Source of the DNA: Rummeliibacillus pycnus_B
GTDB taxonomy: Bacteria; Bacillota; Bacilli; Bacillales_A; Planococcaceae
NCBI RefSeq assembly: GCF_050459865.1
Contig: NZ_JBCMNM010000017.1
Coordinates: 62,001-126,000 of the forward strand
Length of the DNA stretch: 64,000 bases
Direction: 5' to 3'
The notes beneath the pieces were generated by a model. That model was not told where the DNA came from and made no database searches. It saw nothing but the letters and a program-made list of their open reading frames with translations. A program made the translations under genes and the position numbers. Shown here piece by piece: positions 33,830 to 42,687 of this stretch (the stretch's first letter is position 1; every line of letters starts with the position of its first letter).

Positions 33830-35977
33830 TTGCATCAAAGAAAACAAACAAACAAAAAAAATGAAAAAATTTCCTTTCGTATGAATATTCTATTCTTTAC
33901 TATTTTTGTCCTATTTTCTATCTTAATTTTACGACTAGGTTATATGCAAATTGTGAAAGGTGAAGTATATGTTAGAGAGTTGAAAAAAGCTGAAGAAATA
34001 ACAGTGAATACGAATGTGCCTCGTGGACGAATCTATGATCGATCAGGTCGTGTTTTAGTTGACAATAAACCTAAAAATGCAATTACATATACCAAGTTTC
34101 CAACAACGATGACTAAAGAAATGCTTGATACTGCTGAAAAATTATCAAAACTCATTAAGATGGATACAAGTAAAATAGCGTTACTTGATAAGCAAAATTA
34201 TTGGATCCTACTTCATAAAAAAGAAGCATATAAAAAAGTTTTTAAAAAAGAAGAGGATGCTATTAATAATAATGGGAAATTAACTTCTTCAGAAAAACAA
34301 TCAAAGCTCGACGAATTAGTACGTGAACGTATAAGTGATGCAGAACTAAATAGTTTGTCGAAGAAAGATTTACAAATATTAGCTATTTTCAGCAAAATGG
34401 TGGCAGGTTACAATTTAACGCCTCAAATTATTAAAAGTGATAATGTGACCCGTAAGGAATTTGCTGTTGTTTCTGAGCACTTACATGAATTACCAAATGT
34501 AAATACAACAACAGACTGGGAACGTGTGAAAAAGTCTGATTTAAGTATTTTAGGTTCAACAACTACGCCAATAGAAGGTATTCCAAAAGATAAGTTAGAT
34601 TACTATTTAGCTAGAAATTATTCGAGAAATGATCGAGTAGGAAAAAGTTATATTGAAGAAGAATATGAAGAGCTATTACAGGGGAAAAAGGCTGTTATAA
34701 AAAGTAAAACAAATAGTACTGGACAAGTAGTTGATACAACTACAGTATTTGATGGGACTCCAGGTAATGATTTAGTTTTAACTATTGACAGTGAATTGCA
34801 ATTAGAATTAGAAGGTATTGTAGAAAGCCAATTACTTGCTTCAAAATCTAAATGGGGTTCTAGCTTACTTGACCGTGCATTTTTAGTAATGATGAATCCA
34901 AATACTGGTGAAGTTTTATCTATGGTAGGGAAAAAACTTGATCGAGATAATAATGGTAAAGTCACAGTTAATGATTTTTCAATTGGAACATTTACTTCTG
35001 CCTATGAAGTTGGTTCTGTTGTTAAACCTGCTACATTGTTAACAGGTTACTCTCTAGGTGCGATTACACCTAACCAAATTTTATTAGATACCCCAATTAA
35101 TATTGCTGGTACGATAAAAAAATCGATTTTTAATCCATCAGGTGCTATGTATTTAAATGACTTAACAGCATTAGAAAGATCATCTAACGTTTATATGTTC
35201 CAGACTGCATTTAGGATAGCTGGTGTTAATTATGTACCTGGTGCTGCATTAAGTATAGATTCCAATAATTTTACAAAGGTCCGAAATTCATTTGCACAGT
35301 TTGGCCTGGGTGTAGAAACAGGAATTGATTTACCTGGCGAGACAACAGGTGTAAAAGGACAGGAAACTATTTCAGGTAAATTTCTTGATTTAGTCATTGG
35401 CCAATATGATACTTTTACTCCTTTACAATTGGCACAATATGTTTCAACCATTGCAAATGGAGGAAAGAGAATACAACCCCACGTATTAAAAGAAGTTCGT
35501 AAACCTTCTGAGGATGGTAAAAAGTTAGGAAGTATTATCGATGAAGTAAGTCCAAAAGTTTTAAATACAATTAATAATTCAAAAACAGAAATTGATCATG
35601 TGAAAAAAGGGATGCACAATGTATATTATGGAAATCAAGGTTCTGCAGCGTTTAACTTTAAAAACACTAAATTTGATGCAGCTGGGAAAACCGGTACAGC
35701 TGAAGTAGTATACTATGGTCCAGAAAAATCAGCATATGGTACAAAAACATTAACAATTACACATATAGGTTTTGCACCATATAACAACCCTGAAATTGCA
35801 TATGCAGTTGTAATTCCGTGGGTTACGACATCAGGTACAATTACCGAATACACGAATAATATTATTGCAAGACAAGCCATTGAGAAATATTTTGAACTAC
35901 AAAAGAAAAAAATGCATAATATAGATCAAACTGTTGGACAAAAAGTTCAAAAGTCTAATTCTGATTTAAAGGATTGA
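33830..35977 (+). CDS. Class B penicillin-binding protein 2 (PbpA/PbpH/MrdA type)
   Basis: A 715-aa peptidoglycan DD-transpeptidase of class B. A short cytosolic tail and one transmembrane anchor (residues about 17-40) lead into the PBP dimerisation domain, which begins 'NTNVPRGRIYDRSGRVL'. The transpeptidase domain (about 330-700) has S-V-V-K (396-399, active Ser396), S-S-N (451-453) and K-T-G (620-622). The length and N-terminal pattern fit the elongasome PBP2 of Bacillus (PbpA/PbpH), which works with RodA/MreB in rod-shape growth. TTG 33830 has AGGTAGGTG just upstream. It is monocistronic; a large hairpin follows at 36106. Confidence 0.93.
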   Translation: MHQRKQTNKKNEKISFRMNILFFTIFVLFSILILRLGYMQIVKGEVYVRELKKAEEITVNTNVPRGRIYDRSGRVLVDNKPKNAITYTKFPTTMTKEMLDTAEKLSKLIKMDTSKIALLDKQNYWILLHKKEAYKKVFKKEEDAINNNGKLTSSEKQSKLDELVRERISDAELNSLSKKDLQILAIFSKMVAGYNLTPQIIKSDNVTRKEFAVVSEHLHELPNVNTTTDWERVKKSDLSILGSTTTPIEGIPKDKLDYYLARNYSRNDRVGKSYIEEEYEELLQGKKAVIKSKTNSTGQVVDTTTVFDGTPGNDLVLTIDSELQLELEGIVESQLLASKSKWGSSLLDRAFLVMMNPNTGEVLSMVGKKLDRDNNGKVTVNDFSIGTFTSAYEVGSVVKPATLLTGYSLGAITPNQILLDTPINIAGTIKKSIFNPSGAMYLNDLTALERSSNVYMFQTAFRIAGVNYVPGAALSIDSNNFTKVRNSFAQFGLGVETGIDLPGETTGVKGQETISGKFLDLVIGQYDTFTPLQLAQYVSTIANGGKRIQPHVLKEVRKPSEDGKKLGSIIDEVSPKVLNTINNSKTEIDHVKKGMHNVYYGNQGSAAFNFKNTKFDAAGKTGTAEVVYYGPEKSAYGTKTLTITHIGFAPYNNPEIAYAVVIPWVTTSGTITEYTNNIIARQAIEKYFELQKKKMHNIDQTVGQKVQKSNSDLKD

Positions 35978-36105
35978 TTTGGGAGTCTTAAAAGAGCTGA
36001 ATAATTTTATTTACCTCGAATTAGATAATTGGTGAAATAATTAGTATTTGAGGAGTTTTACTCAAGTAAGAAATTTTGTAGATTGGAAATAAAGAAAGTG
36101 GTTTG

Positions 36106-36153
36106 GGATAAATCAGTATTAGTGAGTTTTTTCCCCCTAATACTGATTTATCT
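36106..36153 (+). terminator. Long terminator-like hairpin
   Basis: GATAAATCAGTATTAG and CTAATACTGATTTATC form a 16-pair stem around a T/C-rich loop. The trailing T run is poor (TTGTAATC), so it may act more as a transcript stabiliser than as a terminator. It lies between the PBP gene and 36209. Confidence 0.6.
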
Positions 36154-36208
36154 TGTAATCGAATTATTATCATTCATAAGGACATCCTAATTTCAAGGAG
36201 GTCTAAGA

Positions 36209-37417
36209 ATGGTAATTCGAACTATAATTGTGGTCTTACTAATTAGTTTGAATTTTTCAATGGTAGCTTCAGCTGAAGCCCCACTTAAAGCAGCTTTTAT
36301 TAGAAATCATCAGTTGTGGTTAAAAGAAGGAGATATAGAAAGACAACTAACAGTAGGCAGAAATGTTTCTTATCCTAAGTGGTCATACGACGGAAGGTTT
36401 ATTGCTTATTTAGATGGTGATGAAAAGCCATATTTGTATATTTATGATTTGAAGAAAAAGGAAAATTATCAGCCTTATATAGTTGAGACAAGAAATTTTA
36501 AATGGTCACCGGTATCAAATCAACTTGCTTACACTGACGATGGTGTTCTAAACGTCACAAAAACAAAGAATGGTCAACCAAAAGGTTTTGATAATGTTTC
36601 TCTGGGGGTAAGTGATTTCGAATGGTTTCCGAACGGAAAAGATTTTATCGTTTCGTCTCAAGCAAACCTGCTTCCTACTGGATGGCAACCTGTTCATCTT
36701 TTTAAAGTTCCTGTAGATGCCAATCTTGATACAAGCAAAATTAAGCCGTTTTATACGATTCAAACAAATCCAAATGATTTATTTGCCATTGATGCTGTAG
36801 CGTTTAAATGGAGTAGTGATGGAAATTGGCTTAGTTTTCTGGCAATTCCTACTGCATCTTGGTCAATGGATAGCAATACCCTGTGTGTCCTTTCATCAGT
36901 GGGCGGTGACTTTCAAGTAATAGGTAAGATGCTAGAGAAAGGTGATTGGATAAAATGGGCACCTACAAAAAATCAGCTAGCGTATATATCTGGTGAAGGT
37001 AGATTTTATGTTGATAACAAAAATACGACCGTTACCGATATTCCTACAGTGAGCGAAAAAAAGGTATACACGCCTAAAGGATATGTTGATCTTGATTTGG
37101 ATTGGCTCTCACCAGAAGAGGTAATTGTTGCCCGAGCAAAAGAAAATAAGGAGTGGAAATTGGGGGCAGTTCCAACTATGTTTACTTCACTTTATGTCAT
37201 CAATTTAAAATCAAATGAACAAACGCAGATTACTCATCCAAAGAAAAATGAAATGGATGATGCACCTCAAGTTGTTGGTCATAAAATTACTTGGTATCGT
37301 AACACTGAAAAGCATAACAAGGGAGAGGTATGGGTTAAAGAAAGCAAAAATGGAGTAGAACGACTCTGGATAAAAAGTGTTGATTCTCCAGCAACTTTTT
37401 TAACAAGTAGGAAATAA
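36209..37417 (+). CDS. Secreted TolB-like beta-propeller protein
   Basis: A 402-aa exported protein. The signal peptide is about residues 1-22, with an ASA-E cleavage site. The rest consists of about six repeated blades with the WD40-like/TolB (PD40) pattern: 'SYPKWSYDGRFIAYLDGD', 'NFKWSPVSNQLAYTDDG', 'DFEWFPNGKDFIVSS', 'AFKWSSDGNWLSFLA' and 'WIKWAPTKNQLAYIS'. Such propellers bind peptides or glycans in the envelope. CAAGGAGG precedes the ATG. It is monocistronic; the terminator is at 37443. Confidence 0.88.
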   Translation: MVIRTIIVVLLISLNFSMVASAEAPLKAAFIRNHQLWLKEGDIERQLTVGRNVSYPKWSYDGRFIAYLDGDEKPYLYIYDLKKKENYQPYIVETRNFKWSPVSNQLAYTDDGVLNVTKTKNGQPKGFDNVSLGVSDFEWFPNGKDFIVSSQANLLPTGWQPVHLFKVPVDANLDTSKIKPFYTIQTNPNDLFAIDAVAFKWSSDGNWLSFLAIPTASWSMDSNTLCVLSSVGGDFQVIGKMLEKGDWIKWAPTKNQLAYISGEGRFYVDNKNTTVTDIPTVSEKKVYTPKGYVDLDLDWLSPEEVIVARAKENKEWKLGAVPTMFTSLYVINLKSNEQTQITHPKKNEMDDAPQVVGHKITWYRNTEKHNKGEVWVKESKNGVERLWIKSVDSPATFLTSRK

Positions 37418-37442
37418 AGCAGTTTATTTCTAAGAATAAAAC

Positions 37443-37475
37443 AAGGGAATTCCGATAATAGGGTTCCCTTTTTCC
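37443..37475 (+). terminator. Intrinsic terminator
   Basis: AAGGGAA and TTCCCTT pair around 'ttccgataatagg' and are followed by TTT. Confidence 0.75.
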
Positions 37476-37550
37476 TTTAAAGCTGCTATTTATTGAATAG
37501 GGGTATAAGTATAATTCCGTAAATCACAACACATAGAAAGAAGGATCATC

Positions 37551-38441
37551 ATGAAGAAGTACATAGGGGAAATACTTTTGTTAATAACTGCTATTATATG
37601 GGGAAGCGGATATATCGGGATGGCAATTGGGCTAGAACATCTAACGGTATTCCAAATAATGGCGGGGCGTTTTATAGTTGCGACCATTTTATTAAGTTTA
37701 TTTTTTTGGAAGAAATTAAAGCTGATAAGCAAATCGGTTTTATTGAAAGGAGCAATACTTGGAGGAATTCTATTTATTGCATTTACCGTGCAAACAATGG
37801 GGCTTGTCTATACAACACCGTCAAAAAATGCATTTTTAACGGCAATTAATGTAATTATCGTACCTGTTATTGCCTATATAATCTATAAAAGAAAATTTGA
37901 TCGTTTTGAAATACTAGCGGCTGTGTTAGCTGTTGTAGGGATTGGTTTTTTATCATTACAAGGTTCAATGACGATTAATGTTGGGGATTTCCTATCTCTG
38001 GTAAGTGCAATAGGATTTGCTTTTGATATTTTTTATACAAATATGTTTGTGAAAACGGAAGATGCATTAGCATTAACAATTGTTCAATTTTTAACGGCTT
38101 CGATATTAAGTATCACTGCAGTCATACTATTAGGAGAGGTACCAACAACTATATCAACAGAAGAAATATCTGTCATATTTTACTTAGGCGTATTTTGTAC
38201 TACCATTGCATATGTTTGCCAAAACATCGGGATGCAGTATGCTAACCCAACAAAATCAGCGCTTCTTTTATCAACAGAGGCACTTTTTGGGACAATTTTC
38301 TCTGTCATGATCCTACATGAAATTTTAACAGGACGTATGATTATTGGAGGGATTTTAATTTTAGTGGCGATACTTGTTGCTGAATTAAAGCCGAGATTTA
38401 GACACCAAGAGAGACTAGAAGGCAAAGCGCATGACCAATGA
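37551..38441 (+). CDS. DMT-superfamily (EamA) transporter
   Basis: A 296-aa membrane transporter with about ten hydrophobic segments in two homologous EamA halves. The first half opens with 'ITAIIWGSGYIGMAIGLEHL', the second with 'FLSLVSAIGFAFDIFYTNMF', and the conserved 'QNIGMQYANPTKSALLLSTEALFG' is in the right place. EamA proteins export amino acids, nucleotides or drugs; the substrate cannot be told. GAAGGATC precedes the ATG. Monocistronic. The 38442-39035 gap that follows is described separately. Confidence 0.9.
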   Translation: MKKYIGEILLLITAIIWGSGYIGMAIGLEHLTVFQIMAGRFIVATILLSLFFWKKLKLISKSVLLKGAILGGILFIAFTVQTMGLVYTTPSKNAFLTAINVIIVPVIAYIIYKRKFDRFEILAAVLAVVGIGFLSLQGSMTINVGDFLSLVSAIGFAFDIFYTNMFVKTEDALALTIVQFLTASILSITAVILLGEVPTTISTEEISVIFYLGVFCTTIAYVCQNIGMQYANPTKSALLLSTEALFGTIFSVMILHEILTGRMIIGGILILVAILVAELKPRFRHQERLEGKAHDQ

Positions 38442-39035
38442 TTACAAACCATCTAAAAGTAAGATGCGGTAATATGTAAGACTGTTTCAGGTATAGTAGG
38501 AGCAAGACAGTTTATGACGAAATAGATCATATCACTTCTATAGATTTCTTTTTGGATATAAATGTTAATGCTGCTATGAAGAATGTGAAAAAATACACTT
38601 ATACGAAAGAAGCAGGCAATAAAATGTGGATGAAGCGTATTATAAAAATCATAATTGATAACGATTCATCTGAAAAAGGCTGTTAAGGTGTAATTACGTA
38701 ATTTAAAACTAAATGTATATTTGACGCTTCAAATCCTTTAGTGTAAAGGGTTTGAAGCGTTTTTTTGTTAAGTAATAGAGGTATATAAGAATCTATCAGA
38801 ATCAGGTGTTTTTTTACAAACTTAACTTCAAATACTATACGAAATGTTCCTTTAAAAGTAGGGTAATCAAGAAGCTTTAAAATGGAGCAAGTGATTTATG
38901 GTTGATGTATATAAAGAGATTGAATATAGAAGCACTATATGGGAAAAGATTTCTGAAAGTGGAGTATTTAATGAGTACGATATTTTCTTAATAATATTCA
39001 TCTTATTATATTGACCTATTAAAAGGAGTAAAATT
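38442..39035. other. Gap holding gene relics and a terminator
   Basis: About 590 bases without a convincing gene. A start-less open frame at about 38520-38686 reads protein-like (MKNVKKYTYTKEAGNKMWM) and looks like a decayed gene. A 38-codon ORF at 38898-39014 (ATG, GGAG ten bases upstream, MVDVYKEIEYRSTIWEK) is possible, but its hydrophobic end suggests truncation. A strong terminator lies between them (38724). Confidence 0.4.
38724..38766 (+). terminator. Intrinsic terminator
   Basis: ACGCTTCAAATCCTTT pairs with GGGTTTGAAGCGT, followed by TTTTTT. Confidence 0.9.
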
Positions 39036-39887
39036 ATGACATTTATTGCACAAAAAAAAGATGTGCCTATTTATTTTGAGGTAGTATGCGTAATTCTCGG
39101 AACATTAATTTCAGCATTCGCTTTGAATATGATTATTATTCCAGCAGGACTTCTATCAGGTGGAGTAACAGGGATTTCTCAAATTATTAAACATTTCATT
39201 CCCATCAATGTAGGGTATTTTTATTTTATATTAAATATACCACTCATGATTTTGGGATATAAATTTCTAGGGAAAAAATTCAGTATTTATACTATACTTT
39301 CCATTACATTAGTTTCTGTTTTCCTTGTTTTTATCCCTATTCGGCCCATCTTGACAAATAATATCTTACTTTCAGCTATTTTCGGAGGTGTGATTAACAT
39401 GATTGGGAGTGCAATTGTCCTTCGTTTCGGTGGTTCGCAGGGTGGTTTAGATATACCTTCAAGAATCATTGCTAAATATAAAAATATTTCGGTTGGAAAA
39501 ATAAATTTAATTATTAATATCGTGATTGTGACGATTTCAGGTTTTATATTCGGGAGCGAAATCGCCTTATATACCATTATTTCGATGACATTTTCTATGA
39601 AAACATCTGATCTTATTTTAAATCATGTTAATCGTATTACTTTATTGATTATTACAGATAAAGGAGACGAAGTAGCAGAATTAATAACCCATGATATACA
39701 TCGTGGTATTACCTCTTGGCAAGCTAGTGGTGGTTATACCCATAAAGAAAAAACCGTTTTATTTTGTGTTATTGTTAAAGGAGAGTTGGCTCAATTAAAA
39801 AATATTGTAAAGAAAGCTGATCCACATGCTTTTGTCAGTGTGATTACAACGCAAAACGTCATTGGTCGTTTCCATCAGATTTGGTGA
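39036..39887 (+). CDS. YitT family membrane protein
   Basis: A 283-aa protein. The N-terminal 190 residues carry five to six membrane segments with the conserved 'IPAGLLSGGVTGISQI' and 'FGGSQGGLDIPSRII' blocks. The C-terminal soluble domain (DUF2179, residues about 200-283) has 'DIHRGITSWQASGGYT' and 'ADPHAFVSVI'. This is the YitT/YebE architecture of Bacillus; function unproven. AAAAGGAG precedes the ATG. Confidence 0.93.
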   Translation: MTFIAQKKDVPIYFEVVCVILGTLISAFALNMIIIPAGLLSGGVTGISQIIKHFIPINVGYFYFILNIPLMILGYKFLGKKFSIYTILSITLVSVFLVFIPIRPILTNNILLSAIFGGVINMIGSAIVLRFGGSQGGLDIPSRIIAKYKNISVGKINLIINIVIVTISGFIFGSEIALYTIISMTFSMKTSDLILNHVNRITLLIITDKGDEVAELITHDIHRGITSWQASGGYTHKEKTVLFCVIVKGELAQLKNIVKKADPHAFVSVITTQNVIGRFHQIW

Positions 39888-39962
39888 AGGTCGACCTTTT
39901 ATTTTTAAACTATTTGTGTATAATGTTGAAGTGTACTAAAAAATAATAATTATTGTTTATGA

Positions 39963-40075
39963 ACTGGAAAACTGTAGATAGGGTTCCGCTATTTTTAAAG
40001 GTCTGTGACCGAGGTCTACATCTTTTACGAAAGTAAGAGGCACCTATTGACATAAAAGGTCCGAGGGGAAAGGTT
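39963..40075 (+). ncRNA. ykkC-type riboswitch aptamer, nucleoside-diphosphate class (subtype 2c)
   Basis: The leader carries the ykkC family blocks in order: 'agatagggttccgc', a 'ggtctgtgaccgagg' arm in place of the usual CUGGUCCGAGAG, a variable hairpin, and 'cataaaaggtccgagggg', the counterpart of the 3' conserved AAAAGCCCGGGAG. Subtypes 2a-2c diverge exactly in these arms from the guanidine class. The gene controlled is a Nudix hydrolase, which is the hallmark partner of the ADP/CDP-sensing subtype (2c). Class assignment is by gene context plus this pattern, not by ligand test. The 3' aptamer strand doubles as the left arm of the terminator at 40058. Ligand binding should therefore prevent termination (ON switch). 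A TATAAT lies at 39919-39924. Confidence 0.75.
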
Positions 40076-40120
40076 CAGCGTGTTTGTTATGCGCTGAAAT
40101 CTTTCCCCTCGGCCTTTTTT
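40058..40120 (+). terminator. Riboswitch expression-platform terminator
   Basis: CCGAGGGGAAAGG...TTCAGCG pairs with CGCTGAAATCTTTCCCCTCGG, one of the strongest hairpins of the window, followed by CCTTTTTT. Its left arm overlaps the 3' end of the aptamer. Confidence 0.92.
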
Positions 40121-40142
40121 ATTTTAAAGGAGGATTATTAAG

Positions 40143-40583
40143 ATGAAGAAAATTGATGAATTAGGCGCTGGTGTTGCAGTTATTATTTTCAATGAGGAGG
40201 ATCAAGTTTTATTACAGAAAAGAGCAGATGTAGGACAATGGGGTATCCCTTCTGGTCATATAGAAATTGGGGAAAGTGTTTCTGAAGCAGCAATTAGGGA
40301 AGTAAAAGAGGAAACCGATTTAAATATTAAGATTAAAAAACTAATTGGTGTATACTCTGATCCAAATTCTCAGGTGATTGAATATCCAAATGGTCAAGTA
40401 GTACATTTTATAACAACTTGTTTTCTTGCAGAAATTACGGGTGGTGATCTGAAATGTAATTCAGATGAATCACTCGATATAAAATTCTTTGATCAGCAAA
40501 ATCTTCCTCAAGATTTATTGAAAATGCATCCTCGATGGTTAGAGGATGCTCTAGCTGATCAAGAGTTGGCATTTATTCGTTAA
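40143..40583 (+). CDS. Nudix hydrolase
   Basis: A 146-aa pyrophosphohydrolase. The Nudix box is G38-x5-E44-x7-R52-E53-V-K-E56-E57 (GHIEIGE...REVKEET), with Asp59 where Gly is usual; that change is common in the family. It binds divalent metal ions at the Glu residues and cleaves X-linked nucleoside diphosphates. AGGAGG stands before the ATG, 22 bases after the riboswitch terminator. The switch upstream implies control by nucleoside diphosphate or sugar-nucleotide level, which fits a house-cleaning enzyme. The exact substrate is unknown. Confidence 0.92.
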   Translation: MKKIDELGAGVAVIIFNEEDQVLLQKRADVGQWGIPSGHIEIGESVSEAAIREVKEETDLNIKIKKLIGVYSDPNSQVIEYPNGQVVHFITTCFLAEITGGDLKCNSDESLDIKFFDQQNLPQDLLKMHPRWLEDALADQELAFIR

Positions 40584-40676
40584 AGTTAGAATTTGGTTAA
40601 AAATGTATAAATGTATTTACAAAAGTTAATGTATAATATGGTAAATTATTGTATCCTTTTATTAAGGAGGGGTAAA

Positions 40677-40949
40677 ATGAGCAATACAAATATTAAATCG
40701 ATAGCATCACTCATAATGGGCGTATTATCCATATTCATACCTTTAGCAGGCCTAATTCTAGGTATTATAGGAATTATCTTATCAAATATAAGTTTAAAAG
40801 AGATAAAAGTTTCAAGTGAAAATGGAAAAGGTTTGGCTATATCAGGTATGGTTTGCAGTATCGTAGGAGTGTGCATTCAGATTATTTTTATTGGATTTAT
40901 TATTATAGGATTTGTATCATTTTCACAATATTATACTGAAATTAATTAA
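40677..40949 (+). CDS. DUF4190 domain small membrane protein
   Basis: A 90-aa protein with two membrane helices (residues about 9-36 and 54-80), joined by a loop with the conserved 'SLKEIKVSSENGKGLAISG' block of DUF4190. ATG 40677 has AAGGAGGGG upstream; the longer frame is spurious. It is commonly found in Bacillus; the role is unknown. Terminator at 40984. Confidence 0.85.
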   Translation: MSNTNIKSIASLIMGVLSIFIPLAGLILGIIGIILSNISLKEIKVSSENGKGLAISGMVCSIVGVCIQIIFIGFIIIGFVSFSQYYTEIN

Positions 40950-40983
40950 AATACTATTATAGATATTTCAACAAATTATTAGT

Positions 40984-41014
40984 GCGTCTTTACAAAAATG
41001 TAGAGACGCTTTTA
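40984..41014 (+). terminator. Intrinsic terminator
   Basis: GCGTCTTTACA and TGTAGAGACGC pair around AAAA and are followed by TTTT. Confidence 0.85.
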
Positions 41015-41073
41015 CATTAATAAAAAAATATGTAAGCGAAGAAAATACAAAAATATGAAAAGAGGAAATTTAA

Positions 41074-41565
41074 ATGGATAAGATTAGTATTGAAGAATAT
41101 CGAGCAGAGTACCAACAAGAAATAGTAGAATTAATTCTACAAATTCAACAACAAGAATATGGGATTCAAATTACAAAAGAGGATCAACCCGACCTATTTG
41201 AAATCGAAAGTTTTTACCAAAAAGGAAATGGTAATTTCTTTGTTGCGATAAGAAATAATGAAGTTATTGGTACAATCAGTCTTCTCGACATAGAAAACGA
41301 TCAAGTTGCACTTCGAAAAATGTTTGTAAAAAAAGAGTACCGAGGTTCATTATATAAAACAGCATCTTCTTTATTAACAAGAGCAATGGATTATGCGAGT
41401 GAGAAGGGCGTAAAGCAAATTTATTTAGGTACCACACCAGAATTTCTATCAGCACATCGTTTTTATGAGAAAAACGGCTTTATACAAATTGATCAGGAAG
41501 AACTGCCATCTAAATTTCCTCTAGTAAAAGTAGACAGACTTTTTTATATGTATAAATTTAAATAG
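41074..41565 (+). CDS. GNAT family N-acetyltransferase
   Basis: A 163-aa acetyltransferase. The N-terminus (IEEYRAEYQQEIVELILQIQ) is a helical substrate-side region. Motif A is 'LRKMFVKKEYRGSLYKTASSLL' in a weakened form: the usual Q/RxxGxG/A loop reads YRGSLYK, lacking the second Gly. Motif B is 'SAHRFYEKNGFIQI'. The pyrophosphate-binding loop is therefore atypical; members of this subgroup keep activity in other Bacillus proteins. GAGGAA precedes the ATG. Confidence 0.8.
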   Translation: MDKISIEEYRAEYQQEIVELILQIQQQEYGIQITKEDQPDLFEIESFYQKGNGNFFVAIRNNEVIGTISLLDIENDQVALRKMFVKKEYRGSLYKTASSLLTRAMDYASEKGVKQIYLGTTPEFLSAHRFYEKNGFIQIDQEELPSKFPLVKVDRLFYMYKFK

Positions 41566-41733
41566 GTTGTTGAACTTTCCATTTTTAAAATAATGTATAA
41601 ACATGATTTAGTTAGCATCAACGAGGAAATACCAGATAAAAATGTAAAACTAAATACATTTGATTTTAACGAAATTACATTTTATATGTGATTGATCATA
41701 CAATGTTCTTCAAAAAAGAAAGAAGGTGTATTC

Positions 41734-42519
41734 ATGGAATTATCAATTATCAATACTTTTACGGAGGAGCCCTTTAAAGGTAATCCGGCTGCTGTTTGTT
41801 ATTTGAGAGAAGAAAAAGAGAGTAGTTGGTTGCAGCAAGTTGCAAAAGAGATAAATTTACCTACCACAGCGTTTATCCATTCCTTCAATAATGAGAATTA
41901 TCTCCGCTGGTTTACGCCAACCACAGAAATACCGATTTGTGGGCATGGTACACTTGCAAGTGCATATTTTTTATGGGAAAAAGGATTAATAGATAAAGAG
42001 AGATATATTACTTTTAAAACAAAAAGCGGAGTTCTTGAAGCACAGTTAATCGATGATTGGGTTCAATTGCAGTTTCCTATAATGATTGATAAAAAGACAA
42101 TAGCTCCTGAAGTATTAGTTAGGGCATTAGGAGTAACACCTAAATATGTAGGCTTAAGCAAGCTCGACTATATCGTTGAAGTGGAATCTGAGGATATAGT
42201 AAGAAATTTAAATCCCAATATTGATTTAATCGCTCAATTACCAGTTCGGGGTCTGATTGTTACTAGTCAATCTAATACAAATGAATTCGACTTTGTTTCT
42301 CGCTTCTTTTCCCCAGTTCAAGGAATTATGGAAGACTATGTAAATGGCTCGTCACATTGCTGTTTAGGACCATATTGGAAAAATAAGTTACAAAAAACGG
42401 AGTTTACTGCTTATCAGGCTTCAGAAAGAGGCGGAATTTTAAAACTTAAAGTTTTAGATGATTGCGTTTTATTATCAGGAAAAGCAGTTACCGTTTTTGA
42501 AGGGATTATTACAGTTTAA
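41734..42519 (+). CDS. PhzF family isomerase
   Basis: A 261-aa protein of the PhzF (trans-2,3-dihydro-3-hydroxyanthranilate isomerase-like, diaminopimelate-epimerase fold) family. Catalytic Glu lies in 'RWFTPTTEIPICGHGTLAS'; the mirrored 'EDYVNGSSHCCLGPYW' is the second-half GS block, and the opening 'INTFTEEPFKGNPAAVC' is a signature. The substrate is unknown in most members. ATG 41734 follows GAAGGTG; the longer N-terminus has no site. Terminator at 42527. The short gap before it holds a 32-codon frame without a ribosome site (41593-41691) that I do not call. Confidence 0.9.
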   Translation: MELSIINTFTEEPFKGNPAAVCYLREEKESSWLQQVAKEINLPTTAFIHSFNNENYLRWFTPTTEIPICGHGTLASAYFLWEKGLIDKERYITFKTKSGVLEAQLIDDWVQLQFPIMIDKKTIAPEVLVRALGVTPKYVGLSKLDYIVEVESEDIVRNLNPNIDLIAQLPVRGLIVTSQSNTNEFDFVSRFFSPVQGIMEDYVNGSSHCCLGPYWKNKLQKTEFTAYQASERGGILKLKVLDDCVLLSGKAVTVFEGIITV

Positions 42520-42526
42520 TATTTCT

Positions 42527-42560
42527 GGTGCTTTTCTAAAATTGTAGAAGGCACCTTTTT
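42527..42560 (+). terminator. Intrinsic terminator
   Basis: GGTGCTTTTCT and AGAAGGCACC pair and are followed by TTTTT. Confidence 0.8.
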
Positions 42561-42687
42561 ATTTATTCTTATGAGCTGATATAGTTAGTTTGAATGTTTA
42601 ATAAATGATAAAATGGGAACGTCTACAGAAATATAGTCAAAGTTAGAATAGAAAATTACCATCGACTTAAGAAAGGAGCGGGAGTAC

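Noticed and set aside
41593..41691. 32-codon ORF before phzF-like gene
   Set aside because: No ribosome binding site and no start context. Low-complexity AT-rich sequence could give it by chance.
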